This document shows, piece after piece, positions 11,701-26,183 of a stretch of DNA of 64,000 nt (the first letter of the stretch is position 1; each line of letters begins with the position of its first letter). Origin of the DNA: Fasciolopsis buskii. Lineage: Eukaryota; Platyhelminthes; Trematoda; Plagiorchiida; Fasciolidae. A program made the position numbers and the translations under genes. The DNA lies in contig LUCM01001834.1 of assembly GCA_008360955.1 (NCBI GenBank), positions 249,365 to 313,364 on the forward strand, in the 5' to 3' direction. Under the pieces are notes generated by a model that was not told where the DNA came from, did not search any database, and was given only the letters and a program-made list of their open reading frames with translations.

Positions 11701-14610
11701 ACTTCGTTTTTCTTTTCTAAGGAGGTCGTCAAAGTTACCAGGTGCGCATAATGGCAGATGGCTAGAACGAATAGGGCAGCAAATTGTAACGGGGTGATTA
11801 TAACACTGTTTTGCAAAGGAGTGAAATATGGCACGTGGACAATACAAACGAATAGAACCTTAAACATGCTGCTCCTTTAACTAAACGACCAACAGCATAT
11901 TGTTCCACTTTCATGAGTCTTGATAAAATCACGACAAGATACGGTCGTAAAACAAGAAGTTACCTCCACCATACTCTGGTTAAACGACTTTCCGATATGG
12001 GTGCATATACAATCAGGGGATAATCCACGTGTGTTGCGGAAATGCACCCATTGAGTGCATTACTGTCATCAGCTAGTTCACAATGAAACATTGGAAAGGA
12101 TTATAAAATTCAACTAGAAGCTTACAGTCCTCCATGGAATTTTGTTCATCCAGGTTTGCAAATATCTGCTTTCACAAGGATAGTTTTTATGCATACGAAA
12201 ACTCAGAATATCCTAACACTTTTCTGTTCTGCCTCGCTCACGGTGCCTGGACTGACTAAGCATTGTAAGTCCACGCAAAAGAACCATGAACCAAGTCCAG
12301 AGAATTACGTCTTTTTTGGTTGAAACTCAATGGGATAAGTGGTGGTCAACATCGTCCTAGCTGTTCAACGCGTTTGGCGAGGCTCCGCAAGTACTACGCT
12401 GGTTCTATTTGCCTTGACTCAAATTATGAATACTGTGTTATAAATTTGCATTATCTCTCCAAAACATGTCCAACAATGCCATTTTGAGAGCGATGCGTTA
12501 TCTCTCCATCTGTCATTTTCTTTGTGACTAAGCGCCCCGCGCGCATGGCAATGAATTCCCGCCAGAGATGATTCATTCACCCTCTTATTTTTGCTGTACG
12601 CAGAATCCCACAAAACAGTTTCCCTACACCACACAAACTCCAACACCGTAGTTCATCTCACAGTTCGATTGTCTGACGTTGTGTGCACATCTCACTGCTG
12701 ATTGGAAGTTTCATAGCGTGTAGCCGATTCAGGCTTTACTTGCTTTGTGTTCATCAGTAATAAGTCGCCAAGCCATCGGTCGACTGTTTCACTGACGTGA
12801 TTGATAAGTTTGGTGACTTAGTCACTTGGCTTTTTGATGGGCATGGATGATGAACATAATTCATGGGATCGGTGAACGGGACAATCACCATTCTTGATTG
12901 ACCTATTTCCGGCTTGATCGATTATCGGAGTAAAAGCGGTAACACATACCAGCCGGAAACAAATCACTAGAACAACCGGCTCGAACTTTATTTGCACTGA
13001 TCATTTCCTTATTAGACCTTCTGACCGAAACATCGGAGCCACTGTTTATTACTCTGAACGTCTCTTCTAACATCACCGATTCACTTGGCAGAAAAATCAC
13101 TTGAGAAATTCACGGCAGCAGTGATTTTGTCACTCATTCTGCGCTGCTTTCACGTTTTGTTTGCTAACAGTAGAATCGTCTTCACTTCTTCTTCTTCCAT
13201 GTGCATTTAATTAAGGAAGTTGTAATACCCGAACATAAATTTGACTAACTTTCTTATGTTAGAAATGCTTCAGTAAGAACAGTAATGTTTGAGCTACTTG
13301 TTTCTAGATGTCTGCTTTCTGTATCTCATTTCAGGGAGGTTGCTTCAAGAAATAGGCCTCGGATAGAAGGTGGGAAAATTTCGGGGAGTTGTGTGGTACT
13401 TTGGGTGCCCTGTGAGCATATATTTTATTCACATACTTTGTCATAAACTAATGCTTTCATAATGCACAATTTTGTTACAGCTGAATGTATCATCTGTACC
13501 ATATTGAACAATTTCTGTTGGGACTAAATTCTGATCTATTGAAAATTGTTATTTGGTATCATCCTGTAGTCTGCAAAAACCGAAAAGCATTTTTAATGAG
13601 TATGAAAATAACAATGCTTTCTTATTCATGTGCACGGTGGTCCTATTCCTAATCCGACCCTGTAAAACTATTTGAGAAAATACACCTAAACTAAGAGTGA
13701 CAATAAATCGTTTTGCACATCCTACTGGAAACGCTACCATTACGGAGACCTTCCCACAGGTGATGAACAAGCCGTGTTTTGTTATTTTCTGTTTCACTGA
13801 TATCACTGCTTTGTACTAACCGTACGGTGGATGACTGACATTAGCTGACCAGTCACGTATCCTCATGATGTAGGTGGGCATGAAATTGAATTGAACGTGT
13901 CAGTATTCGATAGAGCGATTCTTAGTACTGTCGTTGTTTTACTCTGGAATTCCTCAAGCTTAACAATTAATTTGTTTTATCATCTAAGAAATAAAAGCAT
14001 GTAGCACAAGGTTGGATGAGCCAGTAGAAAAATAGCCTACACCTACGATCTACCCCTGGTCCGTTTTTATGCTAACAATGATGATAGCCTGTTAGGAGCA
14101 AAAAATTCGTTTGGTCACTTTCAAAGGTTGTCGGGAAAGTATTGTATCGGGGGCTATCAGGGGCAAACGAACGTCCGACCGACAGGCTACGTGATCTTGT
14201 CACAACGGTTGTCATATCGGGTCACTGAGGCACTTAAATTTAACACACGACTTTAAACAACGTAGTTGTACGATTTTACCTCTTTTGATTATTTGCTTTC
14301 CCTTCGTTTGTATATTTGGCCCCAAAACCAGTGATGTCAACGGATGAATTCGACTTGGATTCATTGAGTCATTTGCCAGACACATCGACTACACCATATT
14401 CGACAAATTATGCAAACTTTTTATATTATCCTCCATTATCACGTAAATCAAGAGCAAGAAACCATGGAGGCACTAGTCTACTATATTACAAATAAAATTC
14501 GAGATCTATATTACTCCATAATTTCTCATACAATTTAATATGACTTTCCAGTAATTCGTTGTGCAACTGCAGCACCCATCTCAGCATCAATGTTCGATAA
14601 ACCACTGGGG
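5760..14610. other. Long gene-free stretch
   Basis: No open frame here shows a recognisable domain, and none has good splice signals at both ends. At 9191-9208 the minus strand has a good polymerase III A-box (TAGCTCAGTGG) without a recognisable B box about 40 bp downstream, possibly a decayed SINE. The 91-codon minus-strand frame at 8028-8303 looks like repeat-derived sequence and is not called a gene. Confidence 0.4.
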
Positions 14611-14614
14611 GCCA

Positions 14615-14740
14615 ACCCGATTAGCTTAGCCGTTGTGAAGTTCAATTCAAAACTGCTCAACCCGAATTTCGAGCGAAGGCGGTATGCACTGGTGATGATT
14701 GATAACAAGATTGAAGCAATCATTTAGTGTTCCCTTAGTT
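14615..14740 (+). mobile_element. tRNA-derived SINE copy
   Basis: An A box (TAGCTTAGCCG, about 14622-14632) and a B-box-like TTTCGAGCG (about 14668-14676) stand at roughly tRNA spacing. They are followed by a body reading GGTATGCACTGGTGATGATT. The same order and body occur in the copies around 33.4 kb (GATACGCACTGCTGATGATT), so this is one repeat family. Divergence between copies is substantial, so the insertions are old. Confidence 0.55.
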
Positions 14741-14749
14741 CTATACTAC

Positions 14750-16555
14750 AGAGTTAGGAGTGGAATCTGCATGAATAATCAGTTGGAAATCATAATAAGT
14801 GGCTGATCGTTAAAATTGGGGATGAAGCTGAAACCAAGTGCATCACTTATCTATTACGTGGAAAACGGCGAAAAGACCATGCGAGATACTAATGATTTGC
14901 TCAAACATTCGATTGTCTTAACCTAATTGCTAACACTGTTTTATTTGAAATCCTTAGTCCCCTTAATGGAGCGGATTCGAATGGAACGGACAGAAGACAC
15001 AACGAGGAGCAACGGAATGGGAAACGAACTTTGTTGGCCAGTTCTAGATGCTGTCCAAAACTGATTGGCTGCCGCCAGAACAGGCATATATTGAGCCTCA
15101 ACGATTTTTACTCACATAGTGGTGACTTCACACTAATAGTTTGTAAAGCCCCAGAGTTGGCTAACATCAACGGTCTGCGATTTCTTAGAATTATTTGTAA
15201 TCTCGGTCGCGGTCAATCTAGTGACCGAAAGCCATAATACAAATGACAGTCCGCGAGGCCGTGTTTCTCGTTTGCTAGCCACTTGGGCACCTGCTCCCGG
15301 ATTCGTAGACCAACAGATCGATCCGTTCTACCAATGCATATGTCCCCGTAGCCGAATGTAAACTGATAAGTTGTATGAGAGCCGCTTAGGTCAGGCATCT
15401 TTGTGGATTGCCGTTTGAGATTCAGTCTCCTGGTTGTGTAGAATATTCGGCTTAGTTGATAAGTAGGCTTTAGCGCGGACGTAAGATTCTGGTTTAGCTG
15501 GTTGAAAAATTATCACCCTTGAATGTTAAGGTGATTGTCACTCGCTTTTCCCGCACTAAGTCGACTAAAGCTAACTTGGACTATTCTCTTTTGTGAACAA
15601 AGGCAAACTGAGCACGATATCCGCTTGCCCTAAGAGTCTCCTTTGGTAGCTCTTCCTTCTTCTGCACTTGATCTGGACAAAGGACATTTCAAGCTGTGTA
15701 AAATAGTGTTTTCTACCAGACCACGTTTGTGAGCAACTGGCGCAAAGCTGGTAAACTGAAGGTACTGCCCACTACAAGCTGCTCTGGAGTCAGCAGATTG
15801 AAGCTACCAATAAGTGTGTAAAAACTCGCGACGCAGAGTGTGCGGCCGCCCTGGCTTTAACCATTCGGTTTTCAACAACATCTAGAGTTTTTTCAACACA
15901 GTTCGTTTCCTATTCTGTTGCTCCTCGACTCGTTCTAACGTCAATCAACACGTTGTACTTGTGCGGTTGAGGAAATTAAAAGAAATGTTTGCATTTTGCA
16001 ATCTGTACTTTCTATCCGTACTGTTTGTTTTGCTATCGAAGATTAAGTGAACAGTCTGCTGAACTGTTTGGCGTACCACTATGATAGCTACCGAATTAGA
16101 AATTATTCAGATGCACATCGAAGTGGGTGATAGAAAGGAAGACGAAGTCCCGTCTTACGAGTCTTAATAATCAAACCCATTAGGGCGTTGAGAAGCCCAA
16201 TATTATCCCCGTATTTGTTTTCAAAAAAAGCTCTAGAATTTCTCTACGAGATTGATGGTTGCCAGTGCACGAACACCCGTCTGATTATGCGGCTTCATCT
16301 TACGCACGTCCGAATTGTTAACACTCGATTCACTTACTACGAGCTCAATTACACTTTTTGTGTGCGTTTGAATTTTTCCTTCAGTGACCTTCTTGGCCGT
16401 AGCACTTGGACTTCGGAACTGTGCCTAATTTCCGAAACTTTTATATTCTTCCTAAAAAGGTTTGCTCAGTGGAATATGTGGCTTGTCAATCCCTCATCAG
16501 AACTTCTTAACCGATTGGAAAAGGTAGAAAACAAATTGTTTTTATCTTCGTACGT
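14750..16555. other. No gene seen
   Basis: There are only short frames without recognisable motifs, and no repeat that I could pair with another part of the window. Confidence 0.4.

Positions 16556-16560
<5 letters not shown>

Positions 16561-16596
<36 letters not shown>
16561..16596. repeat. (AT)18 microsatellite
   Basis: A perfect dinucleotide AT run of 36 bases. It lies directly before a SINE-like sequence. Confidence 0.95.
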
Positions 16597-16598
<2 letters not shown>

Positions 16599-16599
16599 C

Positions 16600-16795
16600 C
16601 TTGATGAAACAAAAGTTCATGAGGGCTTATGTGGACCGGCTATAGTCAAGCGGTCACTGTGAAAGTCGTGGGCTCAGGTCTCCCTGTCGCCTGTCAATTT
16701 CGCGTTCAAGTTGTCTTTCAGTGACCTCAGTATTCTAACCGAAATTGTGCATTTCGGTGTGCCGATAATAGAAGGGAATTAAATAAATAAGTAAT
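16600..16795 (+). mobile_element. Possible SINE ending in an AATA-type tail
   Basis: The segment contains a tRNA-like stretch GGCTATAGTCAAGCGGTCA followed about 35 bp later by GGGCTCAGGTCTCCC, and ends with AATTAAATAAATAAGTAA. An A-box-like start and an (AATA)n tail fit a tRNA-derived SINE, but both internal promoter boxes are degenerate, so this is tentative. Confidence 0.35.
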
Positions 16796-18663
16796 ATCTG
16801 CGTACTGCCTAGATCTTCTTTAAAATTGACCTTTACAAACATCCTTAACCAGAATGGTTATAGAAGAAAATGCTGAAGAATTCCAGTCTCAGTGCACCCA
16901 ATTGGTGTGGAACAAATATGGTTTAGTTGCCGATTCGCAACAACTCGTTGGTGGTAAGCGAAGAAAAGCAAGCTGAACATGTCGACAGGTACAGTACGAA
17001 ATGGATGCCGGTCAAAAGTTAGCAGCTCATTGTAACCGAACAGGATGTGGACTCGGATAAGCCATGTGAACTCATGTGACCCGCTCATGTGATGTCTTAT
17101 CGGATGGAGCGAGAAGACAAATCGAAAAGGAGAAAAATTGGAACACGAACTTGTGCACAGCAAGTGTCACAGAAATCACGAGTACCCGTTCACCGTGCAT
17201 CTGTTCAATGGTAACGGATGAGCATGAGCTGTTCACAAACGACACAAACAAACAAGCAAGTAAACAAACATACGCGAAAAACGGATAGCAGGAATTTGAT
17301 ACATCTGCCGACCTCACAGTGCACGTCATCTGTCAGTGCTCGCGGAACCGTTGCTGCCTTTGCTGTGACCATTTGGTTTTAACTACTGTGGCAGTTGCAG
17401 TTATTGGTTTTTATTTTTTTTTGGATATTGGTGATCATATTGCAGCATCCCTCAGGAATGCTAAGATTTGGTAATTCGCACAGAAATATGATCAGGTTTT
17501 TCACGGTTCCCCTCACTTGGCACGGAAAAGGTTTAAAAATCGTTTTAATCAGGCACACACAATTTTTTGGCATAACAACAGATTCGCATAGTCGAGAAAA
17601 CACTAACTTTCCCAACCGTTTACGTTTCACGTGGTGTTAAGGTGAACCGTGGAGTTTGGGGAGGTGGAACTGGTTTATGAAGCAACCTGGCTTCTTCAGC
17701 TAAACCAGAATGGTGTTGACACACTGACGGAATATGGACGAAAGCATTTTGCAATTTGGCGAACTGTTCCATTGGAGTTTTCTTCTGTTTTACAGAGGAA
17801 TGTTCGCATGGGGTGCTGAACGTTATTTCGCAGACAAGCCAATTATAGATACAGTTCAACTACACAGAAAAGGTGTGATAAGAATAAATAACAATAATGA
17901 CACACAGTCAAATGGACCATAAACCTAACCAAACTAAATATCCACGTTTTCCTAATCCACACTAACTGTTCACTCCTAAAACGCTATCGAACGCAGGCCA
18001 GTGAAGCAGGAAAGAAACTAACTTCATCCCAAACACTATTCAGTAATGAAATCGGGGCGGTCGAGCTAAGCATCGTTTTCTCTCATATGTGTGCGCTGAT
18101 GAATCACGTGACTTACGCGCTATTGCTGGTCGTTGGCTGAAAAATCTACTATCTAAAACTAGGCTGTCCAAAATATTTGCGCTATCGATCAGATGGCCGG
18201 TTTGGTCGCATAAAACACCCAACTTTCTCGTGCTTCCGAATTTCAGTTGAAGGGTAGATCGGGAAAAGCGCATTGACCCAATGGAACGAGAAAAGACAAA
18301 CTCAGTCGTTTCGTTCACCTTAGGACGGACGTAAAGTGCAACTTTGTGAACTCTTGCGTTTTACGTCCACTGTTTTGGATTTAAAGTTGGAAATTCTCCC
18401 GAATGGGACTAGACAGTGTGATCACTCACTGGGTAAGATTCGAGACCTATTTAAAAAGTTAGCTTTTTGTTGCTGCGTATGAGAATTTCTGTTTCGTCAT
18501 AAAATTGTATCATATTGTGTAGACTTTTGCGTCGCATAGTTGTTTCATTCTTGTTTCTAAACATGAGCAGAGCACATCGTGACTGGGCTCCAATTACAGT
18601 ACAGCGCTAGAGAGTCGAATATTTTCGACATTAAACTCTTCAGGTTGGGTCTGAGCGAAACAT

Positions 18664-18691
18664 TATATATATATATATATATATATATATT
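18664..18691. repeat. (TA)n microsatellite
   Basis: A perfect TA dinucleotide run of about 28 bases. Confidence 0.95.
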
Positions 18692-21600
18692 CCGCCGATT
18701 GCGCTGCATTCACAATTTTCCGATGTTGATATATTAAAGCTTTGTTACTTGACAGGTATAAAGAAGCATCATCAAATAGCATGAAGTTATTTACAGGTTC
18801 CCTTTACTAGGTCTGTTTGTAGACTGTGGGTGGGATAGTCAAGCCTGGGTGACCTTGGATGTCTAGATAAACGCTTCTGAACATGAGAAATGAAACCCTT
18901 CTGAAGCATGAAATTTTCATAAACGCTTTTGGAACGGCCAAAGATTTGTCCAAGTATGCTTTCATAAATAATAACAAACTTACCTGTCTAACAAAAGCAC
19001 TTATTTCGTCAAGTATTATACCCATGATTATGCATGCATTTACGGGATGATGATTATTTGTTAACTGGGATATTTTGCGTCAACTGCGGTTCAGTAATCA
19101 TAGTTGATCACGAACAGAAAGAATTTTCATTTAGGAACGATCGTGAGGAACATCAAAGTTGACCTTGCTTCAAGGCCATCTAGGCGCACAGCGCTAATCG
19201 CCTATATTGTTAACTACGGTATTGTCCAGTCAGAAAGTTTTGACATGGTCAGTTGAACATTAGATGTTCCAGAAGGTGATTTGATGAGATTAAAAATTCC
19301 TCAGGTACAGTCACTTCCCAAAGGTGATTCACCTTAAGGTTGTGCTATGAAGATGGGAATTGTGGAACCACCGATTTTCCTCAGTTTTGGGTTATTTCCG
19401 CCTATCATCGACGTTTGCTCTCTTCTCAGTAAGCTCGGACTGTTCCCTTCGGAAATATACCGACATTTGATCGTTACTTGAAGTATGATCAAGGGACAAC
19501 ATCATAACCATTGGTGGTGCTCACTTACCAACTCACCTTTTTGTCTTCGTCCTGCTGTTTAATATTTTTCAATCAAAAAAGTAAAACTGAGAAACTTTCA
19601 GAGAAGCGGAGTTTCAAGCAGTGGAAACTTCACGTCTATACTCCACATCAAAGATCAAAGAAAAAGAATCTGCGACATCCCGACAATCGATAAGATTTGC
19701 TACTTGAGCGAATTATCGTGGTCCGGCCGTCACTGATGACTTACGCTATTAAGTGTTCAGTGTTGTGAAATAAGTTGCAAATAGGTTTTCTATTCAATAC
19801 ACACAATGTCGTTTTTATAGCTAAAATCAAACAAATTCTAAATATGTCAAGGTTGTCTTATATAAGCCCTACTCATAATTGTGATTAAAGAACATTCAAG
19901 TGAGCAAAGCTTCCGGAACAACAAAGTTACGCGACATTTACATTTATTTGTTGTTTTGATTTTCACGTTCATAGAATGAGATATGACACTGGCGCATTTC
20001 GTGGCATGCTCCATCTCCAAACAATGGTGTTTCGCAAGGCGAATCAATCAACTGAGTGAATAGTAATCAAAATTTGTGAGTTTATTTAGCTATTTCAATG
20101 GAAATTTTTCATCAGATGGTCTTCGAATTCATACATGTAGTCGAATCAGGTGACTTGTAACTTGTTCCAGAAGAGTGCACTTGAATTGTCCATATAGTGC
20201 CTCATTTTCTTCTGCTGGACGCAGAGAATGGCTGTTGCGGAAGGAGCATACTCCACGGTCATTTCTGTTTGAATTACTGTCGGGGAGAACCGGCGACCGC
20301 AACCATGAAACGTAGATTTTCAGAAAACCATATTCGATCCCAACGGATCCCAAAACACCCGGCATGATAAGAGGTGGCTATTCCCCCTCATTCGGTCCAT
20401 GCTGTTGGGATCCGAAACGGCTGACCTTCGAGACGACAAACACTGAGTCCAAGAAGCCGCTGTAACCCAGGTCTAGTGACGGCCACAGTTCTTCAACACG
20501 GTGTCCTGGCTGACTGCATCAAACTTCCTTGTATGACCTAATGTTGCCAACCTCTTATTGTTAGATTTAAATGAGATTTAAAACCCCTAACACTTTGCTG
20601 CGACCCAGAAATACATTTCTATGGGCGCTTCTTTTCATTTTTTGGCAGTAACTGTTGCCAAATGTAGCCCTGCGCCGAGGGCTGTAGAATGTGCTTCGTA
20701 AATGTATTTGATTGAGACAATTCATGTATTTCTTTACTTTTGTTCCTCTTAGGTACACGAGAAATTTAGCAATCTGCTTGACTTAAAAAGAAAGGAAGGT
20801 TCGAAGTCCCCATGCACTCGATAAGGAGGCCCAGCACATACGGGATTTTGGTGAAGACAAATGGTTATTAGGATTGGTTTGTTCGCAGATATTCCACTGG
20901 AACAGCATATCGGTCCAGAATCCAGTTAGCGAAGAAGAAAAAGTGTATACTGTCGTCCTGGTTAAAAGAGACAAGCCATGCGAATTGCTAGAACACTACT
21001 TATCTAGAGCCATTGGAAGAAGCTTCCCGGTCACACATTTGTGTCGTGTCAATGACTAAACCGTTTAGATTTCAACGGTCCAAGGATGTATTGCCTCAAC
21101 CGTGTCGATTTTCGCTACATCAGTCCAAATTTTCGTGCATTGCACGGCGCATTGGGTACAGAACGATGCGACTATCCAAAAGAAAGACAGAAAAAGTTCC
21201 GGCTTCTACTCGAGAGGACACGGTGAAGGCAATATGTAGTGCAATGCTATAATACCTGGTAGATAGGGGCGATCAATTTGATCTGGTAAAATCTTTCGTT
21301 ATTGTCCTAGCAATATCGAGAATTAACGCCAGAGGAATACGTAGAAGGTTTCTCATGATTGCTAGAACCACAGCAATGAGAATGTCAAAATCAGGGCTAT
21401 GTAAACAACGTGTAAACTTGTGCAATCTTTGTCGTCCTCCCTGCCAGGAAAATGAACGCCACGATCACCAATGCAAATCCAATCTCTACCGCCAAATTCT
21501 TCAGGTTCATTTTATTTTTACACATGCTCCTGAATTTCACCGTTCACACATTTTGACAGACACACGTATATATATACACACACCTATCTGGCTCCGATCA

Positions 21601-22046
21601 TGAAGCTCAAGTCAGTTATCAAGCTACCAAATTTATTGCACTCATTCACCTGTTTCAGGTGGCAGCTTTACATTTTTACCCGGACCATCCAATGCTATAC
21701 ATGTAAATGGCTGAAGAGAGAAAAATCTTCGTGTTAAAATTCTTTTTCATGGAGTACTGGGCTTATTTCAAGATATTGTCAATAATTTTTTTCTTTAGAT
21801 GAAAAATGTTTCCAAGGGAACTGGCTTGATGGTTCGCCTGTAGCGCTGACCATTCAGAGTCAAGTCTTCTTAACGTTTTAGACCACTTTCCATTATATTT
21901 TGTTTTTCGTTCGCTTAGCGACTGCACTTTCACAGTTTAGGATGAGAAAACAAACAGGATTTCGACGGCTGGCAGTAGACGTTGGTCAGTCGAGAGAATT
22001 TTTTAATGTATAGTGCCGAAGCTGATAGGATTTAAAGACAAATCAT

Positions 22047-22063
22047 ACACACACACACACACA
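22047..22063. repeat. (AC)n microsatellite
   Basis: A short perfect AC dinucleotide run, followed by interrupted ACAAACACAA. Confidence 0.9.
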
Positions 22064-25000
22064 AACACAACATGTCATTGAATTAATTTGTCTTCTAGCA
22101 TCAACCGATTGTATTAGTATCGACAATTAATGTGATCGCACTGTGTTCAAACCCTTCCATGGGGTCTTCATTGAAGGTTCAATCACTTCACAAAGTGCAA
22201 GCTTAACTTAGCTGTGAGTTAGACTTATACTGGGACTGATGAACTTTAAAATCCTAACAAATTTAGTGTCACATTTTGGATAACAAAACTTCATGTGAAT
22301 TTTTCATTAACTTCAGTACTCAGCTCATCGTACCATAGCAGAAATCAGCATTCAATCGATTTTTCTCGAAATTTTAATACTCAGAACACGTGAAGTTAGC
22401 ACATTTTGACACCCAAAAATGACTCCTACAAACGCTCGGAAAATGGTAGGACGAGATTAGACATCAAATCACAAGAAGTATACCGAGAAAAATTACCTGT
22501 GACTGAGAGAAAGAGTGGGCGTTCGGATGACTAATCGCTGTTCTGTAACCTTTAGATTGCTGTGTTCGTCGTATAGAAGGCGAATATACCATCACCAGCC
22601 ACGGTTACAGCTCCATTTCGTGGGCTATTAAGTTGGACGGCTAAGCACATCACTACTTAAATATCAAAAAATAATAGGAGTTTTGGTACTCTCCCTGTTC
22701 CCGTCTATCAACTGCGCGGCTTGGATGCATTATGGATTAGCGGTTGGCCGATTGGGCGAAAAAGGAACAACATGTCTGGTTATGTATCCAGAACCAGCAA
22801 CGTAACCCGGTCGAACCTTTTCTAAGAATTTCCGAGTCATAAGGAAGCACAGATTTTCAATAACAATGTGAATCTAATAGCACATTGAACTGCCTCGGAG
22901 ATGTGTGGAATTTGTAAGGAATAATGATGCAGCTGGTGAATACCTGTCACAGATTGTGATTTGACCGTTAACGTGATCTTTCGCAGATTTTATGGATTGC
23001 TTCTTTGCCAGAAAGTCCTTTGGTCGGATCGTATTGATATCCATTCAGATGAAGTAAACGGGTCAAAGAGGAAAAGTCGTAAATCAAATTAACATTCAAA
23101 TTTATCCAAATAACAGTTCATTCATTTGGACTAGATTTCCCGGTGTAGTAGAATTTTCCACAAATGCCACATTTCTCCAAATTGCTCGCAGAATTTAGGC
23201 TTCTTTTGGACCAGCAAGATTATGGCGGAACTGTGAGTAGTCCAGTATCTTTAAATAGACGCTTTTGATCCATAGCATAAAACCTCAAACCAAATAGCTT
23301 TGATACTGTTTGTTTATCCGGCATATTCCAAAGTTCTCCACTCATCTCCTGGGTGTAAATAACACGCAAATATGAATCGCTACCTAAGCAATACTGAAAT
23401 GTCCTCGTTCTAGTGCGACCAACAGTTCTGTTGCTCTAACCATCCCCTTCGACGTTGAAATCATACAGCTTGATTTCCCTAAATCCGTTTAGAAGAGATT
23501 CATGGTTGCCTAATCATGAAATCTACCTCGCGAAACAGCAACCAACCTTTTGTTTAGTGAGGCCTGTGGTTGGTTGGCCCAACTTGTAGGATTACGATGT
23601 ACTTTTTGCTGAATCTGAATCACGGCTGACAGGTGATCGCGTTCAAGTGTCCGGATGCATCAAGGTCACCTAGACCACCCAATGTTTTGAATTCATCCAG
23701 CTCATGGCCAACAAAGAAATCATTGATTTGACATACTGCTTTTCTTTAATTTAATTTGCTAATTCCTAGTATCATACTTAAACCAAATAATCTTTTAAAT
23801 TTGTCTGCATTCCATGGATTTCGACCAGATACATAGTTTCTTATGTCCACCAACGTAAGAATTGTCTAGTTTTATTTATTTTGCATTTGATCCTTTAGTA
23901 CCAATGTGAAGGTTTTTGTCAAGCTCTTTTGTTGTCTAGCAGCGTCAGGTCATTGTTTATTAACCCCGGGTTGTTTCAGAAACCATGACATAGGTCTGAA
24001 TAAACGGACATTTCCTGGCTAATTAAATGGATATTGCTGAAATTCATACTAAGCTATGGAGCCACATAACTGGACCTCAGAATCACTTGCGTTGTGCCTA
24101 GTTTGCAGACTGCCTCGGTGGGAAATGTTTTTATTGAACTTTAGGCCAAAGCTGCCTAAACCAACCTGAACATACTAAACGATAGCAAATAGACACTGAA
24201 CAATGATCAGTGAGTAATAAACGACGAAAAATGCTGTCGCTGAGATGGTCAGCTTCAAGTCTGATGTAAAACGTGAAAATAACCATATACTCCACATTTT
24301 CGAATCCACGACGAAACAATGACAGGAACCTCTATTTCTCTCATGGTCAGTAAGGCTACGTTATCGGTCGTGTGACATCCCATGGAGTAACGCTCTGCGC
24401 ATCAGATACGCTGTGTTCTTCTCGGGCTTGTATGAAAGACTCCCAGACAGCAGAAGAACGGTCTTCCTTTGACTGCCTTGTCACTACTACAAGATTTTAT
24501 CAGGAGTAATCTCACAAAAACAGGTTGAAAAAGTACTTTGTGATTTTGTGGCACAATGCGTGCAGCATGTTCTGCTAAGTATATTCCAGTAGGCTCTACA
24601 TTAGGAGGTCACACGTCTGCCACAGTTGTACTACGGGCTGACCCATCCTTCTGCTCTTAAGCACGAATTCTGAATGACTTTTGGCGCTCTTGTTTAGCAT
24701 TGGTCCCCAGATTAAACGGTGGGAGAAGTTTCGAGCAAATTTAGTACCCGATTAAGTCTATGGAAGTCGAAAACTTTTGCCATTGCCTTAATATTTTCCA
24801 ACCGATTTCAAAAATGAATGATCAATATCACTCGTCGGACTGAATACGATTAGCAGTAGTTTAGATTGTCTCATATTGTCAGTGTTGCTACGAGAATCAA
24901 TTTAAATCGTCCTAGTTTCTGACTCTCATCCTAGAGTAGGCCAAAATATGCCAATGAAAAGTCCGATTTTATAGCTGAATATATTACAGTGGAATCATAA

Positions 25001-26142
25001 ATTTATTAGTACCCTCATATTTGCTTCACCATACCATCCGAGAAGAGTCGAATCAAGTCAGGGGAACGCTTTCAGGAAGCGGTGCGTTTTACACAGAATG
25101 AAAATGCTTGAATTTGTAGACAGTGAAATGTGTCCAGACCAAACGAAACATGAGTGGGGAAAAATCGGAAAATAGATAAACCTCAGCAAAACTCATCATT
25201 GGGATAAATCTCCGAGCGCACGTGATCTAAGTTCACACGTCAACGGACAAAAGTGTGAGTAAAACTTTTTCCTGTGAGTAGAAAGAACCTGGATGTGCAA
25301 AACTATTTGACCAGGAAGAGGACGTTTCCGAACATCTTGCACAAAGAAAGTGTCGATGATAGAGTAAAAAACATTTTGTAAATTTATCACACTCGTGAGA
25401 CTTTTGGAATCGAAGAAATCAGTGAATGCACCCCTATCAAGCCCAATAATTTCAGATGAAAATCAGATAAAAATGTTCGTTCCGATCGCAGAAAACTGAA
25501 GTGAATGAGATTGCGGTGGGGATGCACACGGTAACATGAGTTTACGGTACTCTCAGGTTTTTTAGTGTAAACAACAGATGAGGCTATTGTTTTTCGAAGT
25601 CCTAACCTATCGGGGATAAAAATAAATTGTACAATATTTAAGTGGTACACTGAAACAGAACCACATCAGTCTGAAATAAGTCACATGCTTTGAACTCATT
25701 CTGGAAAATGATGGTGGATGATTTATAGAAAACGATTCACTGGTGTAACCGTGAGACAGACAAATAAATACGCGTTAAGTCAAGTGATTACAGTAACATA
25801 GTTCATAAAAAACATAATACATCAAAAGCCTCCGGTACTGTACGTTCTTTATCTACAGGTGCTCACATGGTGCATTGCAAAGTACCAGGTTTGGCTGTCA
25901 CTCGTTGTTTTGAAGTTATTTTCAAATTGCAATCTAACTTTGAAATTCACTTTGAAAGAGCTACTGGGTCGGGCATTCCAAGTTTTACTGAAATACACCA
26001 CCCTCTTCATTTCGTTTCTCAGCCTAGTGGAGTCGGAACAACGTGACCGCAGTTTCACTGTCGCGATTACAAATCCAGTGAACTGGCGACTGTGAACCTG
26101 TTCCTTCCGACCGAATTTATTGATGGGTTGGTGTGAATCAAT

Positions 26143-26182
<40 letters not shown>
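26143..26182. repeat. Compound (CA)n(TA)n microsatellite
   Basis: A perfect CA run (26143-26170) passes directly into a TA run (26171-26182). Confidence 0.95.
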
Positions 26183-26183
<1 letters not shown>
